From: Prosthecobacter debontii
GTDB lineage: Bacteria; Verrucomicrobiota; Verrucomicrobiia; Verrucomicrobiales; Verrucomicrobiaceae
Direction: 5' to 3'
NCBI GenBank assembly: GCA_945869695.1
Contig: CAMBPV010000010.1
Location: 1 to 49,042 of the forward strand
Length of the DNA stretch: 49,042 bases
Positions 16,819 to 26,100 of the stretch are shown in pieces (the first letter of the stretch is position 1; each line of letters opens with the position of its first letter). Below the pieces are notes generated by a model. The model saw only the letters and a list, made by a program, of their open reading frames with translations. It was not told the DNA's origin and ran no database searches. Both the position numbers and the translations under genes were made by a program.

Positions 16819-18066
16819 CTACTTGAGACCAAAAAGTGGCTTCTGCTGCTCCCAGAGATCCGCCATGCGGCCGGGTGGCAGATCAATGTCATCAAAGGTG
16901 AGGGGTTGATCCTTATCGATCTTCCTCTTGATCACCGGGCGGGCCTTGGAGTCTTCGACGTCAAGAACGCCTTGGGGCACCTGATTCCGAGAGTCCGCAG
17001 ATTTAGCTGTGTCGATCAGGCCATAAACTTCATCGCTTCCGATGGCGTGTTCGATGCGCGTCCCGGCGGCGAGGTCCTTTTTTGCATAAGCAAAGCAATC
17101 AGTCACTCGGCCTGCCTTCTGGGTGCAGGTGGCCTTTCCGAAAAGAGCAACCAAGGCAATGGCGCGAGGGGTCTCGAGGTGGCAGAGATGGTAAGGGCGG
17201 AAGAACAGGTAATAGGGGTGTTTGTTGTACACCTTGTAGTAGTTCATGTAGCCTTCTTGGAACTTGCTCTCACATTTTCCAATCACATAAACGCCACCCC
17301 CATGCTCCTTGGCATTGAGAATGTAGTCCACCCGGCCCTCTCCATTGTATTTGTCAAAATCAAAGACCTTGAAAACATCCTGCACTTTATCTGCCTTGGG
17401 TCCCTCCATGCCTGGCACGGTCGGAGTGAGGCCGTGCTCGTTGGCGATGACTGCCATCTCAATGTTGAGCTTCGAGCCGTCGGTGTAAGCGAGACACTGG
17501 ATGGTGGAAAGTCCGAGTTTTTTGGCGATTTCGACGGTTCCCTCGATGTCGCGATGGCGATCCAGGAATCCTTTCATATTGCCAGCCTGCACGGTTTCAA
17601 ATCCCCACATTTCGACCTCGTCCATGAGGCGGGAGAGGACGCCATGCTGATCGCCTGCGTCTGAAGTCACAATGACTCCCTGTTTCTTCGCAGCAGCCTG
17701 CAAAAGGTGGCCAAGAATAAGGTCAACCTCTGCGTTCATTAAGACACAGTGAGCCTTCCGCTCAATGGCTGCTAAGCAGTAATCATAAGCTGCAATGATG
17801 GAGTTTGTCGCTTCTACAAAAACATCGCAGGGGATGTTTTCATCACGAAGGGCTGCCATGCAGTCCGTGGTGATGTGGGTGGGCTTACCGTAAACCTGAG
17901 CGCCTTTTTCCGCCGCAGCTAAGTCAATGTCGGCCAAAAAAGAGACTCTCATCCCCGGGGTTTTATCAATTTGGTAGGCGATACCCGAACCCATAGCCCC
18001 TAATCCGACGATGCCCACGTGGAGCGGTTGACCTTCCTTTTCGCGAGTCTTCAGTACATTTAACAT
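16819..18066 (-). CDS. Homoserine dehydrogenase-like NAD(P) oxidoreductase with C-terminal SAF domain
   Basis: A 415-residue cytoplasmic protein of the COG4091 type. The N-terminal Rossmann fold has GIVGLGAMGSGIAYQI near residue 18. A homoserine-dehydrogenase-like catalytic region follows (VFVEATNSI, HCVLMNAEVD, SDAGDQHGV, AYTDGSKLNIEMAVIANEHGL). The C-terminal SAF-like domain contains KKDLAAGTRIEH and the closing KDQPLTFDDIDLP. The family is described only as predicted dehydrogenases; some members act on branched sugars or sugar acids, so true homoserine dehydrogenase activity should not be assumed. ATG at 18064-18066 is chosen over a TTG five codons upstream. A 120-bp gap separates it from hisC. 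Confidence 0.82.
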   Translation of the reverse strand: MLNVLKTREKEGQPLHVGIVGLGAMGSGIAYQIDKTPGMRVSFLADIDLAAAEKGAQVYGKPTHITTDCMAALRDENIPCDVFVEATNSIIAAYDYCLAAIERKAHCVLMNAEVDLILGHLLQAAAKKQGVIVTSDAGDQHGVLSRLMDEVEMWGFETVQAGNMKGFLDRHRDIEGTVEIAKKLGLSTIQCLAYTDGSKLNIEMAVIANEHGLTPTVPGMEGPKADKVQDVFKVFDFDKYNGEGRVDYILNAKEHGGGVYVIGKCESKFQEGYMNYYKVYNKHPYYLFFRPYHLCHLETPRAIALVALFGKATCTQKAGRVTDCFAYAKKDLAAGTRIEHAIGSDEVYGLIDTAKSADSRNQVPQGVLDVEDSKARPVIKRKIDKDQPLTFDDIDLPPGRMADLWEQQKPLFGLK

Positions 18067-18154
18067 AGTGGGAGAGACCAAAGGAACAACACGGTGACAT
18101 AACTGTCAATCAATGGCGAAAAATGAGGCAAGAAAGGATAGACCGGAGCCGACC

Positions 18155-19159
18155 TCAGGGCTCCTCCGGCAGGAGCCATCCGCTCTCGACAATTTCCATC
18201 AGGTGGACGCAATGATCTGAGCCAGCTGTCGGTGGAAATTTGACTCTGAGTGTGAGGGGAAGCCAGACGCCTGTCCGCTCAGGTGACTGCGTGCGGACCG
18301 CGGCCTCGACCTCGTCAAATCGAGAGAGAAGGGCCGATGCGATGGGACTTCCCTTTTCCACAAAGCCATTGATGGCCAGTGATCCATCTGTGTTCCGGAT
18401 CCGGTAGCTGGAAAACTTCTGGGTGTCCGTGAACTCGTAGTTGTAGTAGTCGTCTTTTGAAACATAGGCGCGGATCAAGGTCTCCTCCTGTTTCCGTCCT
18501 TCCGTTAATGCTTTCCAAGGGACGGGACTCCAGCCGACAAAACTTTCCCAATCGAGTTTGGGTTTACCGTCAGGCGCCCGGAGAAATGAGGCGCGACCAA
18601 TGGCCGTGGGACTGCTCGGACTTTGGAAAGCGATGCTGTTGTAGGCGAGCAAACCGATATTGACGGGGCTGGAAGAAACGGGGTTCCCGATTTCGGGATT
18701 CACTCCACCCCGGGCCCCGTAAAACTCCTTCATGCGCTCAGAAAGGCCCGCTTTCTCGATCACCAGCTTCAGTCGGGTATTGATGTCAGGCGTTTTTAAA
18801 AATGCCTCCAGCGTCGCGTAACACTCCTTTTCAGTCGGAGGGTTCGTGGCATCATTGACCTTTTTTTCTGGGGGGGCTGTCGGTTCAGGTATCGGCGCTT
18901 CGGGGGGAATATCCGGTTGGGAAACCGCCGTCGCTGTTGGGACCTCAATCTTCGGACGCGTCGTGCTTTCGATAGGCCTAGGTTCTTCCACTTCGCGAAT
19001 CGACTCCGGCTCCGAGTGGTCCTGAGTCTGGTAGCGGACCCCGACGAGGGCGAGGGCCAAGAGCATGCCCAGGCCCAGCACGATCAACTGAGTCTTCGCC
19101 TGTCTTTGCTTTCGGACCCTCCTTGCCCGATCCCTCTCTGCTAACCAATCTGAATCCAT
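18155..19159 (-). CDS. Single-pass membrane protein of unknown function
   Basis: A 334-residue protein with a basic cytoplasmic N-terminal segment (about residues 1-23, RARRVRKQRQAK), one transmembrane helix (about 24-42, LIVLGLGMLLALALVGV), a Pro/Glu-rich linker (about 45-105), and a C-terminal globular domain of about 225 residues. The domain shows YNYEFTDTQKFSSYRI and a final HLMEIVESGWLLPEE; it might be cystatin- or NTF2-like, but I do not recognise it. It sits between the cupredoxin gene and the SAF-domain dehydrogenase on the same strand, with gaps of 71 and 88 bp, so operon membership is open. Likely lineage-restricted. Confidence 0.65.
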   Translation of the reverse strand: MDSDWLAERDRARRVRKQRQAKTQLIVLGLGMLLALALVGVRYQTQDHSEPESIREVEEPRPIESTTRPKIEVPTATAVSQPDIPPEAPIPEPTAPPEKKVNDATNPPTEKECYATLEAFLKTPDINTRLKLVIEKAGLSERMKEFYGARGGVNPEIGNPVSSSPVNIGLLAYNSIAFQSPSSPTAIGRASFLRAPDGKPKLDWESFVGWSPVPWKALTEGRKQEETLIRAYVSKDDYYNYEFTDTQKFSSYRIRNTDGSLAINGFVEKGSPIASALLSRFDEVEAAVRTQSPERTGVWLPLTLRVKFPPTAGSDHCVHLMEIVESGWLLPEEP

Positions 19160-19230
19160 CTCGGAGATAGGTTAGCGTTCTCGCTTCCAGTTCCAATCGA
19201 TTTCAGACGATATTTGCTCAGGAGACCGTG

Positions 19231-19821
19231 TTATTTGATCTCCTTGGCAGGGAGGTCGCCCAACTTTAAAGTCGGGATCGAGGCATCGTTGCTGATGTTT
19301 AGCCCGAGCCAGTGTCCCGTGGCAGAATGGGCAGGGAAACCGCAGGCGAGGGCAAACTCGCCCGCTTCATCCGCCAAAAAGCTGAACTCTGCCTTGCCTG
19401 AACTCATGCCTTGGATGTGCTTTGGACTGGCTCCACCCTCAAAATAGGGCTCAGGAACTTGGAGCTTTTTGGTCTCCGCTTTGTCGATCACGATAGCACT
19501 GTGGGGGATGGGGCTGGGATTGATGAAAGTGACCTCGATCGTCCAATCCTTTGGCACCGTCAGCAACGCGTTCCCGTGGGAGTACCCATTAAAATTCATC
19601 CCATAGTTGGCTGCATTGAAGGTGGCGACCAGCACCACTTTCACGGTCTTGGGTTTATCGCTCATCTTGAGCAAATCTTCCGCCGTGATGCCCGCAAACA
19701 TTTCTTTTTTCAGACCTGGCATCTCTGCTCCGTGATTATGTCCAGCGGGTGCTTGGGCGGAAACTGATGTGCTGAGGCAAAGCCCGGCAAATAGGGAAAG
19801 GGTGAAACGATGAGCGGTCAT
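19231..19821 (-). CDS. Exported sulfocyanin-like blue copper protein
   Basis: A 196-residue protein with a signal peptide (about residues 1-22) and a His-rich mature start (GHNHG). The remainder is a cupredoxin fold of the sulfocyanin type: MNFNGYSHGNALLTVPKDWTIEVTFIN, then PHSAIVID with Cu ligand His107, and EFALACGFPAHSATGHWLGL with Cys160 and His165. In related proteins the last segment reads GHAxxGMW with an axial Met; here the matching place is His170. That predicts an altered copper site, and would tune its redox potential. The role is probably periplasmic electron transfer. It follows a terminator, so it is transcribed apart from the sugar dehydrogenase upstream. Confidence 0.78.
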   Translation of the reverse strand: MTAHRFTLSLFAGLCLSTSVSAQAPAGHNHGAEMPGLKKEMFAGITAEDLLKMSDKPKTVKVVLVATFNAANYGMNFNGYSHGNALLTVPKDWTIEVTFINPSPIPHSAIVIDKAETKKLQVPEPYFEGGASPKHIQGMSSGKAEFSFLADEAGEFALACGFPAHSATGHWLGLNISNDASIPTLKLGDLPAKEIK

Positions 19822-19848
19822 GAATTTAAAAATGGGCGTGGGGTGTAG

Positions 19849-19880
19849 AAAAAAGAGGCGGGACCGATTGGCCCCGCCTC
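19849..19880 (-). terminator. Rho-independent terminator of the PQQ sugar dehydrogenase gene
   Basis: On the minus strand an 8-bp GC-rich stem (GAGGCGGG/CCCGCCTC, 19855-19862 with 19873-19880) is followed at once by six T (19849-19854). It begins 16 bp after the stop of the dehydrogenase gene and before the cupredoxin gene. The clearest terminator in the window. Confidence 0.85.
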
Positions 19881-19896
19881 AGACGATTTCAAAGGA

Positions 19897-21276
19897 TTAC
19901 TTGGCGGCAACGGGTGCGACGACAGCCCCCGCGGGCACTTTGTCGGCGGGAACGATTTTCCAAACAGCGCCGCGCTCTTCCAAGGAGGGATCCACTTTAC
20001 CGCCGTAACCAGCGGTTCCCTGGGCGAGGTAGATGGAGCCGTCTTCACCGGTGCCAGATCCATTCGGACGAAGGCCATCAGCGAGATCAAGCAACTCCTG
20101 CATCTGCCATTTTCCAGCGACCTGTTTCATGCCCCAAACCTTACCGCTGCCCCAGTCTGCGGCGAAGTAAACACCATCGAGTTCAGGGAACTCTTTCCCG
20201 CGATAGACGCCAAGGTTAATGACGCAGATTCCTTGATCCACGTGGCTGTATTCCGCGATGGGATACACACCGACCTTGGGAAAGTTTTCGGGGTCCTTGG
20301 CTGTTTCTGTGCCGTCTGGGTTTTTGGTGAGGATCATCGGGAATGGGTGGCTGCCGCACATGAACTTCCAGCCGTAGTTTTCCCCGCCCTTGCTGCTGGC
20401 AGGCTGGACATTGATTTCCTCCCAGTGGTTCTGTCCGATGTCTGCGATGAATAGGTCACCTGTCTTGCTGTCAAAACTGAATGTCCAAGGATTCCGCAGG
20501 CCATAGGCCCAAATCTCAGATTTGGCGCGCGGATGAACGCGGGAGAAGGCTTCTTCGCTGACGCCAAAGAGGGTCATCTGTTGAAGCGGGGTGATGAACG
20601 GGTTGTTCTTCGGGACATCGTAGGCGCGGTCTCCACTGCTTTTGTTGACGTCGATGCGGAGCATCTTGCCGAGGTAGGTACTGAGGTCCTGACCAGCGTC
20701 GATCACGTCACCCTCCCAGCCTCCATCACCCACGCCGATGTAAAGGTAGCCGTCGGGACCGAAGGCGATCTGACCGCCGTGGTGGTTGCAATACGGGAAA
20801 TCAATTTGCATGATCACCTTGGCGCTGTCGGGATCGATTTTATCAGGGTTGGTTTTTGAAACGGTGAATTCCGTGATCATGGATGCGCCGTTGAACCAGA
20901 GGTCTGCATAGCACACATACACTTTTCCGTTGTTCTTGAAATCGGGATGGAAGGCCATGCTGAACATACCAAGTTCCAAAAAGGAGGAGATGGTCTTGTC
21001 CTTCAGATCGAGAAAGGGGCGCTTGAGCTTTTTGCCATCCTTGATGACTTGAATCACCCCGGGACGCTCAATGATGAAGAGACGTCCCGTGCCATCATTC
21101 GGCGCTGCCACGTTAACAGGTTCCGCGAGGTCGTCTGCCACTTTGATCAGCTTGATGGCGATGTTACCGGGTAACTTTCCTCCCGGTTGCACGGGAAGAG
21201 TTTGATCGGCACCTGAAGCAAGGACCACGGGCAGAGCCAATGCGATTTTAAAGAGTGATTGGAGGATGGGTTTCAT
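19897..21276 (-). CDS. Exported PQQ-dependent sugar dehydrogenase (glucose/sorbosone dehydrogenase family)
   Basis: A 459-residue secreted protein with a signal peptide (MKPILQSLFKIALALPVVLASG) and a six-bladed beta-propeller of the glucose/sorbosone dehydrogenase family. Landmarks are DGTGRLFIIERPGVIQVI, MAFHPDFKNNGKVYVCYAD, YCNHHGGQIAFGPDGYLYIGVGDGG, where the family catalytic His lies, and GLRNPWTFSFDSKTGDLFIADIGQNHWEEI. Such enzymes oxidise aldose or other polyol substrates in the periplasm and pass electrons to a carrier; the cupredoxin and the PSCyt proteins in the window are possible acceptors by context only. Whether PQQ is bound cannot be told by eye. A strong terminator follows it. 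Confidence 0.88.
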   Translation of the reverse strand: MKPILQSLFKIALALPVVLASGADQTLPVQPGGKLPGNIAIKLIKVADDLAEPVNVAAPNDGTGRLFIIERPGVIQVIKDGKKLKRPFLDLKDKTISSFLELGMFSMAFHPDFKNNGKVYVCYADLWFNGASMITEFTVSKTNPDKIDPDSAKVIMQIDFPYCNHHGGQIAFGPDGYLYIGVGDGGWEGDVIDAGQDLSTYLGKMLRIDVNKSSGDRAYDVPKNNPFITPLQQMTLFGVSEEAFSRVHPRAKSEIWAYGLRNPWTFSFDSKTGDLFIADIGQNHWEEINVQPASSKGGENYGWKFMCGSHPFPMILTKNPDGTETAKDPENFPKVGVYPIAEYSHVDQGICVINLGVYRGKEFPELDGVYFAADWGSGKVWGMKQVAGKWQMQELLDLADGLRPNGSGTGEDGSIYLAQGTAGYGGKVDPSLEERGAVWKIVPADKVPAGAVVAPVAAK

Positions 21277-21501
21277 TCGGGTTTAGGTTGTGAATTAAAG
21301 GCTATGAAAAGGCGGGTGTCGAAGCAAGAGGTAAAATGCGGGCAGCAGGAAAATACATTGAGAAGTCCAATACGTTACTCAGCCGGCGAGCCTTGCGCCG
21401 GACTCGTTATTGTCGCACAACCCATTTATCCGTCTCGAAGAGCGCGTCGAATGCTGGCTTGACTGTAGGCTTGGGCTCGCTTGATGTTGGCGGCTGACCC
21501 C

Positions 21502-22170
21502 ATGGAGTTAGTTCAGATCATCGAAGCCCTACTTTTTTCCTGCCAAGAGCCTTTGAGCGTGGCGGATATGTGCCGTGCTGTGAAGGAAACGGCCAAGGAA
21601 ATCATCGAGTCAGGTGAAGCTGACGACTCCGCGAAGGGCCTGGCTGAGGTGACCGAGGATCAGATCATTGATGCCATTGACCAATTGATCGCTCATTACG
21701 AAGTGGACAAGCGCTCGTTCACCATCGTCGAGCGTGCTTCTGGCTGGCGACTGTGCGCGAAAGGGACGTTTGCCGAGTGGTGTCGGTCCCTCTTTCCGGG
21801 AAAAAAACCCAAGCGCCTGAGCCAACCTGCTCTGGAGACCCTCGCGATCATCGCCTACCGCCAACCGATCACACGTGCTGGCATGGAAGCGGTGCGCGGC
21901 GTGTCAGTGGATGCGATGGTTCAGCAGTTGCTCGACGCCTCTTTGATCAAGATCGAGGGCCGGGCGGATCTTCCTGGTCGGCCTTTGCTTTATGGAACGA
22001 CGGATCAGTTCTTGGAACATTTCGGTGTTCGGTCCGTGGATGAACTCCCGAATGCGACTGAGCTGAGGCGGGTGAAACTGCCCACCGCGGTCGAGGAGCA
22101 ACCGGGGGGCGAGCCGAAGGTTCCTGAGACCCAACTGCTTCTGGATCCGAAAACGGATGGCGCCGAATAG
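21502..22170 (+). CDS. scpB: Segregation and condensation protein B
   Basis: ScpB is the winged-helix dimer subunit of the SMC-ScpAB condensin that organises and segregates the chromosome. The typical start ELVQIIEALLFSCQEPLSV is followed by the first winged helix. RASGWRLCAKGTFAEW and KKPKRLSQPALETLAIIAYRQPITRAGMEAVRGVSVD follow, a strong ScpB signature, and then the second winged helix with GRADLPGRPLLYGTT and FLEHFGVRSVDELP. Three in-frame starts exist (TTG 21481, ATG 21484, ATG 21502); the last matches the family start and gives 222 residues. scpA is not adjacent. pheA follows after 17 bp, probably as an operon. Confidence 0.93.
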   Translation: MELVQIIEALLFSCQEPLSVADMCRAVKETAKEIIESGEADDSAKGLAEVTEDQIIDAIDQLIAHYEVDKRSFTIVERASGWRLCAKGTFAEWCRSLFPGKKPKRLSQPALETLAIIAYRQPITRAGMEAVRGVSVDAMVQQLLDASLIKIEGRADLPGRPLLYGTTDQFLEHFGVRSVDELPNATELRRVKLPTAVEEQPGGEPKVPETQLLLDPKTDGAE

Positions 22171-22187
22171 AAACTCCATCGTAGAGC

Positions 22188-23063
22188 ATGTCCATGTCGC
22201 TTGAAGAGGTTCGAATCAAAATTGATGGAGTCGATCAGCAACTCCTGCGATTGCTGAACGAGCGGGCGGATCTGGTCCATGAGGTGGGTGAGATCAAACG
22301 AAAGGATGGGCTCGAAATTTATGCGCCGGAGAGGGAGGAGAAGCTTCTCCGCAAGCTGGCGGTTCAAAGTGAGACGATGGGTGGCAGGCTGCCCGAGAAG
22401 TCGATCCGTGCGATTTTTCGGGAGATCATGAGTGCCGCGCTGGCTCTGGAGATGCCACTGAAGATCGCTTATCTCGGACCCGTGGGCTCATGGACGCACC
22501 AAGTGGCTCAGGGGAAGTTTGGCCACAGTCTCAGGTACCTGTCCGAAGTGAACACTCAAGGTGTCTTCGAGCGGGTGGCATCGGGCGCGGCTGACTATGG
22601 CGTCCTCCCCATCGAGCATTCCACTGAGGGTGCCGTGCATCACACCCTGGACCACCTGGTGGACTCGCCTCTGCAAATTTGCGCCCAGGTGCTCTGGCGC
22701 GGAGACGGTGGCCAAACATCAAGGAAAGATGCGGCTCCGACACGGTTCATCATATTGGGACGGCGCGGCAGCCAACCGACGGGCGAGGACCGTGCGATGC
22801 TCATGGTGCATGCCCCCGACCAAGTCGGAGCTCTTCTGGCTGTGTTGACTGTTTTTGCCGACAGAGGAATTGATGTGCGGCAAATTGAGAATCGACCCGT
22901 GGGGGGTGAGAGGGGCGAGGGGCAGGCTCGATTCTTCCTGGAAATCAACGGTCACGGTGATGATGGTGGGCTTACCGCTGCGCTGGACGCGATTTCTGCA
23001 CAAGGGGCGGTGGTCAAGGTGCTGGGGAGCTATCCAGCACCGACATGGGTGGAAGAGCGGTGA
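22188..23063 (+). CDS. pheA: Chorismate mutase / prephenate dehydratase with large internal deletion
   Basis: P-protein of phenylalanine synthesis, normally about 360 residues; here 291. An AroQ chorismate mutase domain (about residues 1-88) has the expected charged residues. The prephenate dehydratase domain starts as usual (LKIAYLGPVGSWTHQVA, then ADYGVLPIEHSTEGAVHHTLDHLVDSPLQIC to residue 165). The sequence then jumps after a short linker (RGDGGQTSRKDAAP, 171-184) to the catalytic TRF motif (185-187). Roughly 80 residues that form the second lobe are missing in frame. The C-terminal ACT domain is intact (QVGALLAVL, QIENRP, like the Phe-binding ESRP). Mutase activity is plausible; dehydratase activity is doubtful. 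Follows scpB by 17 bp. Confidence 0.82.
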   Translation: MSMSLEEVRIKIDGVDQQLLRLLNERADLVHEVGEIKRKDGLEIYAPEREEKLLRKLAVQSETMGGRLPEKSIRAIFREIMSAALALEMPLKIAYLGPVGSWTHQVAQGKFGHSLRYLSEVNTQGVFERVASGAADYGVLPIEHSTEGAVHHTLDHLVDSPLQICAQVLWRGDGGQTSRKDAAPTRFIILGRRGSQPTGEDRAMLMVHAPDQVGALLAVLTVFADRGIDVRQIENRPVGGERGEGQARFFLEINGHGDDGGLTAALDAISAQGAVVKVLGSYPAPTWVEER

Positions 23064-23145
23064 GATCGGTGATAGGCCTTTCGCAGACTGGCACGGCCTG
23101 TGCTAACATAGTTGTGACCGTCGTTCGCGGGGGTGCCCCAACCTT

Positions 23146-26100
23146 ATGCCTATTCACGCTGCTATCCGTCATGTCACTCATTACAAATATGATCGCCCCA
23201 TCTTTCTCGGCCCTCAGGTCGTGAGGTTGCGCCCGGCACCTCATTGCCGGACGCCGATCGTGAGTTACTCCCTGAAGATCACGCCTGGTGATCATTTCAT
23301 CAATTGGCAGCAGGACCCCCAGAGCAACTACTTGGCGCGCCTGGTTTTCCCGGATCGATGCACCGAGTTCCGGGTTGAGGTGGATCTGGTGGCGGAGATG
23401 GCCGTTTACAATCCTTTCGACTTCTTCATGGAGCCGCAGGTGGAAAAATTCCCTTTCCGCTATGATCCCGAGTTGGCGCATGAATTGGAGCCCTTTCAGC
23501 GGAAGCTGCCACTGACTCCCATGCTGGGAGAGTATCTGCGGGGTCTCCGTGCCCAACTCTTGACGGGAAACGGAGCGCCCCACGTGCCGGTGCCGCACTC
23601 CGAGGTGAAGACAAGTGTGCACGCTCACGGCATCATGCCGGAGAAAAATCAGCTGCATCCCACCGAGGACAAAGACAAGAGGCCGCGCACCATCGATGTG
23701 CTAGTGGGCATCAACACGCAGCTTTCGCAGGACATTAGCTACTTGATCCGCATGGAACCGGGCGTGCAGGATCCCGAGGAGACTCTGGAACTGGGAAGTG
23801 GATCGTGCCGCGATACCTCGTGGCTCCTTTGCCAACTCCTGAGGCACATGGGGCTGGCTGCACGTTTTGTCAGCGGATATCTCATTCAGCTGAAGCCGGA
23901 TGTGACTTCGCTCGATGGTCCGAGCGGGACGGATCATGACTTCACTGACCTCCATGCCTGGTGTGAGGTCTATGTGCCTGGTGCGGGCTGGATCGGTCTT
24001 GATCCGACGTCGGGTCTTCTGGCGGGTGAGGGGCATATTCCCCTCGCAGCGACTCCAGACCCCTCGAGCGCAGCGCCCATCACGGGCGTGCTTGAAAAAG
24101 CAGAGGCCACTCTGAAGCACGAGATGACGGTGTCCCGTGTTTTTGAGTCACCGAGGGTGACGAAGCCCTACTCCGATGAACAATGGCTGGCCATCGAGGC
24201 CTTGGGGCACAAGATTGATGCGCAAATGCAGGCGGGTGATGTCCGCCTCACCATGGGTGGAGAGCCCACCTTTGTGAGCATCGATGACATGGATGGTGCC
24301 GAGTGGAACACGGAAGCAGTAGGTCCGAAGAAACGGCTTCTCTCCGGCGAGCTCATCAAGCGTCTTCGCGCACGATTCGGTCCCGGTGGATTGCTGCACT
24401 ACGGTCAAGGTAAATGGTATCCCGGTGAGCAGTTGCCCCGTTGGTCACTCGGATGTTTCTGGCGGAAAGATGGAGTCCCCGTTTGGACAAATGACGAGCT
24501 CATCGCCGATGAGGCCAAGGACTACGGTCACGGCGAAGCCGATGCCAAACGGTTTGGTCTTGCGCTTTGTGCCGCACTGGGAGTGGACTCTCAGTGGATG
24601 CAAACTGCTTATGAGGACGTCTACTACTACCTTTGGAAGGAAAAGCGGCTGCCGATCAATGTGGATCCGCTCAAATCGAATCTGAAAGATGAGATGGAGA
24701 GGAATCGGATCGCTCGCATTTTCACCAAAGGCCTAGGCAGTGTGGTTGGATTTGCCTTGCCTCTAGAGCGTGAAGTGCAAGATGACGAATTACGCTGGGT
24801 CAGTGGACCTTGGTTTTTACGCGATGAGCACATGTTCTTGATTCCGGGCGATTCCCCCATGGGTCTTCGCCTTCCGCTGGATTCGCTCCCCTGGGTCGCC
24901 GAGAATGAACGCCCGTGGCCGCGTCCGGCAGACCCGATGACGGCCCAGCCTCCTTTGCCACCAAGGTCCAGCAGTCGGCAGGCCTTCCTGCGCCCAGTGG
25001 CTCAATGGCTGCGTGAAACGCCACTGACCTCCGATCCGATTATCCCCGGTGCCATGCGGAAGTCCAAACTCAGGACGGGCAAACCCGGTCTCAGCACCTT
25101 GCCCCCCGGGCTGGGTGAGTCCGATGCCTCGGTGATTCGCTCAGCCATTTGTTTTGAGCCGCGACACGGACGGCTGCACATCTTTATGCCGCCAGTGGAT
25201 CGGTTGGAAGATTATCTCGATCTGATTGCAGCCATTGAGGACACGGCGGCCGCTCTTGAAATGCCGATCATCATCGAAGGTGAGACGCCGCCCTTTGATC
25301 CTCGCATCACGGTGCTGAAGGTGACGCCTGACCCCGGTGTCATTGAGGTCAATCTCCAGCCCGCTCATTCTTGGGATGAGTTGGTCAGTAACACCCAGAT
25401 TCTTTATCACGAGGCGCGCCTCACGCGGTTGGGGACTGAGAAGTTCATGCTGGATGGTCGGCACGTGGGCACGGGTGGTGGAAACCATATCGTCATCGGC
25501 GGTGCCACTCCGGCGGATTCCCCCATGCTCCGCAGGCCTGATTTATTGCGATCATTGCTTGCCTATTGGCATAATCATCCATCGCTCAGTTTTCTCTTCA
25601 GCGGGCTCTTCATCGGGCCGACCAGTCAGTGTCCACGAGTAGATGAGGCGCGAAATGATGCGCTCTATGAGTTGGAGATCGCCTTTGATCAAGTTCCGGA
25701 CAAAGCGGATGTTCCGCCCTGGTTGGTGGATCGTATCTTCCGCCATCTACTCACGGACCTGACGGGGAACACTCACCGCACAGAGTTCTGCATCGATAAA
25801 CTTTTCTCGCCTGACAGCGCTACAGGCCGGCTGGGATTGGTGGAACTACGCTCCTTCGAAATGCCTCCTCATCCGAGCATGAGCCTGGCGCAACATTTGA
25901 TCCTACGCGCTGCGATCGCCCGTTTCTGGCGTGAGCCGTATCGTGCGCCGTTGGTCAGATGGGGCACGGAGTTGCATGACCGGTTCATGCTTCCGCATTT
26001 TGTTTGGCAGGATTTTGAAGACGTGATGCTCGACATGCAGGATCATGGCTATCCGCTCCAGACGGATTGGTTTGCACCGCATTTTGAGTTTCGTTTCCCC

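Noticed and set aside
16750..17664. 304-residue open frame on the plus strand
   Set aside because: Antisense to the SAF-domain dehydrogenase, whose motifs are clear on the other strand.
21383..21401. Stem-loop CCGGCG/CGCCGG upstream of scpB
   Set aside because: Only six pairs and no following T-run on either strand; not convincing as terminator or riboswitch.
23014..23658. 214-residue minus-strand frame opposite the DUF2126 gene start
   Set aside because: Antisense shadow of a clear transglutaminase N-terminal domain.
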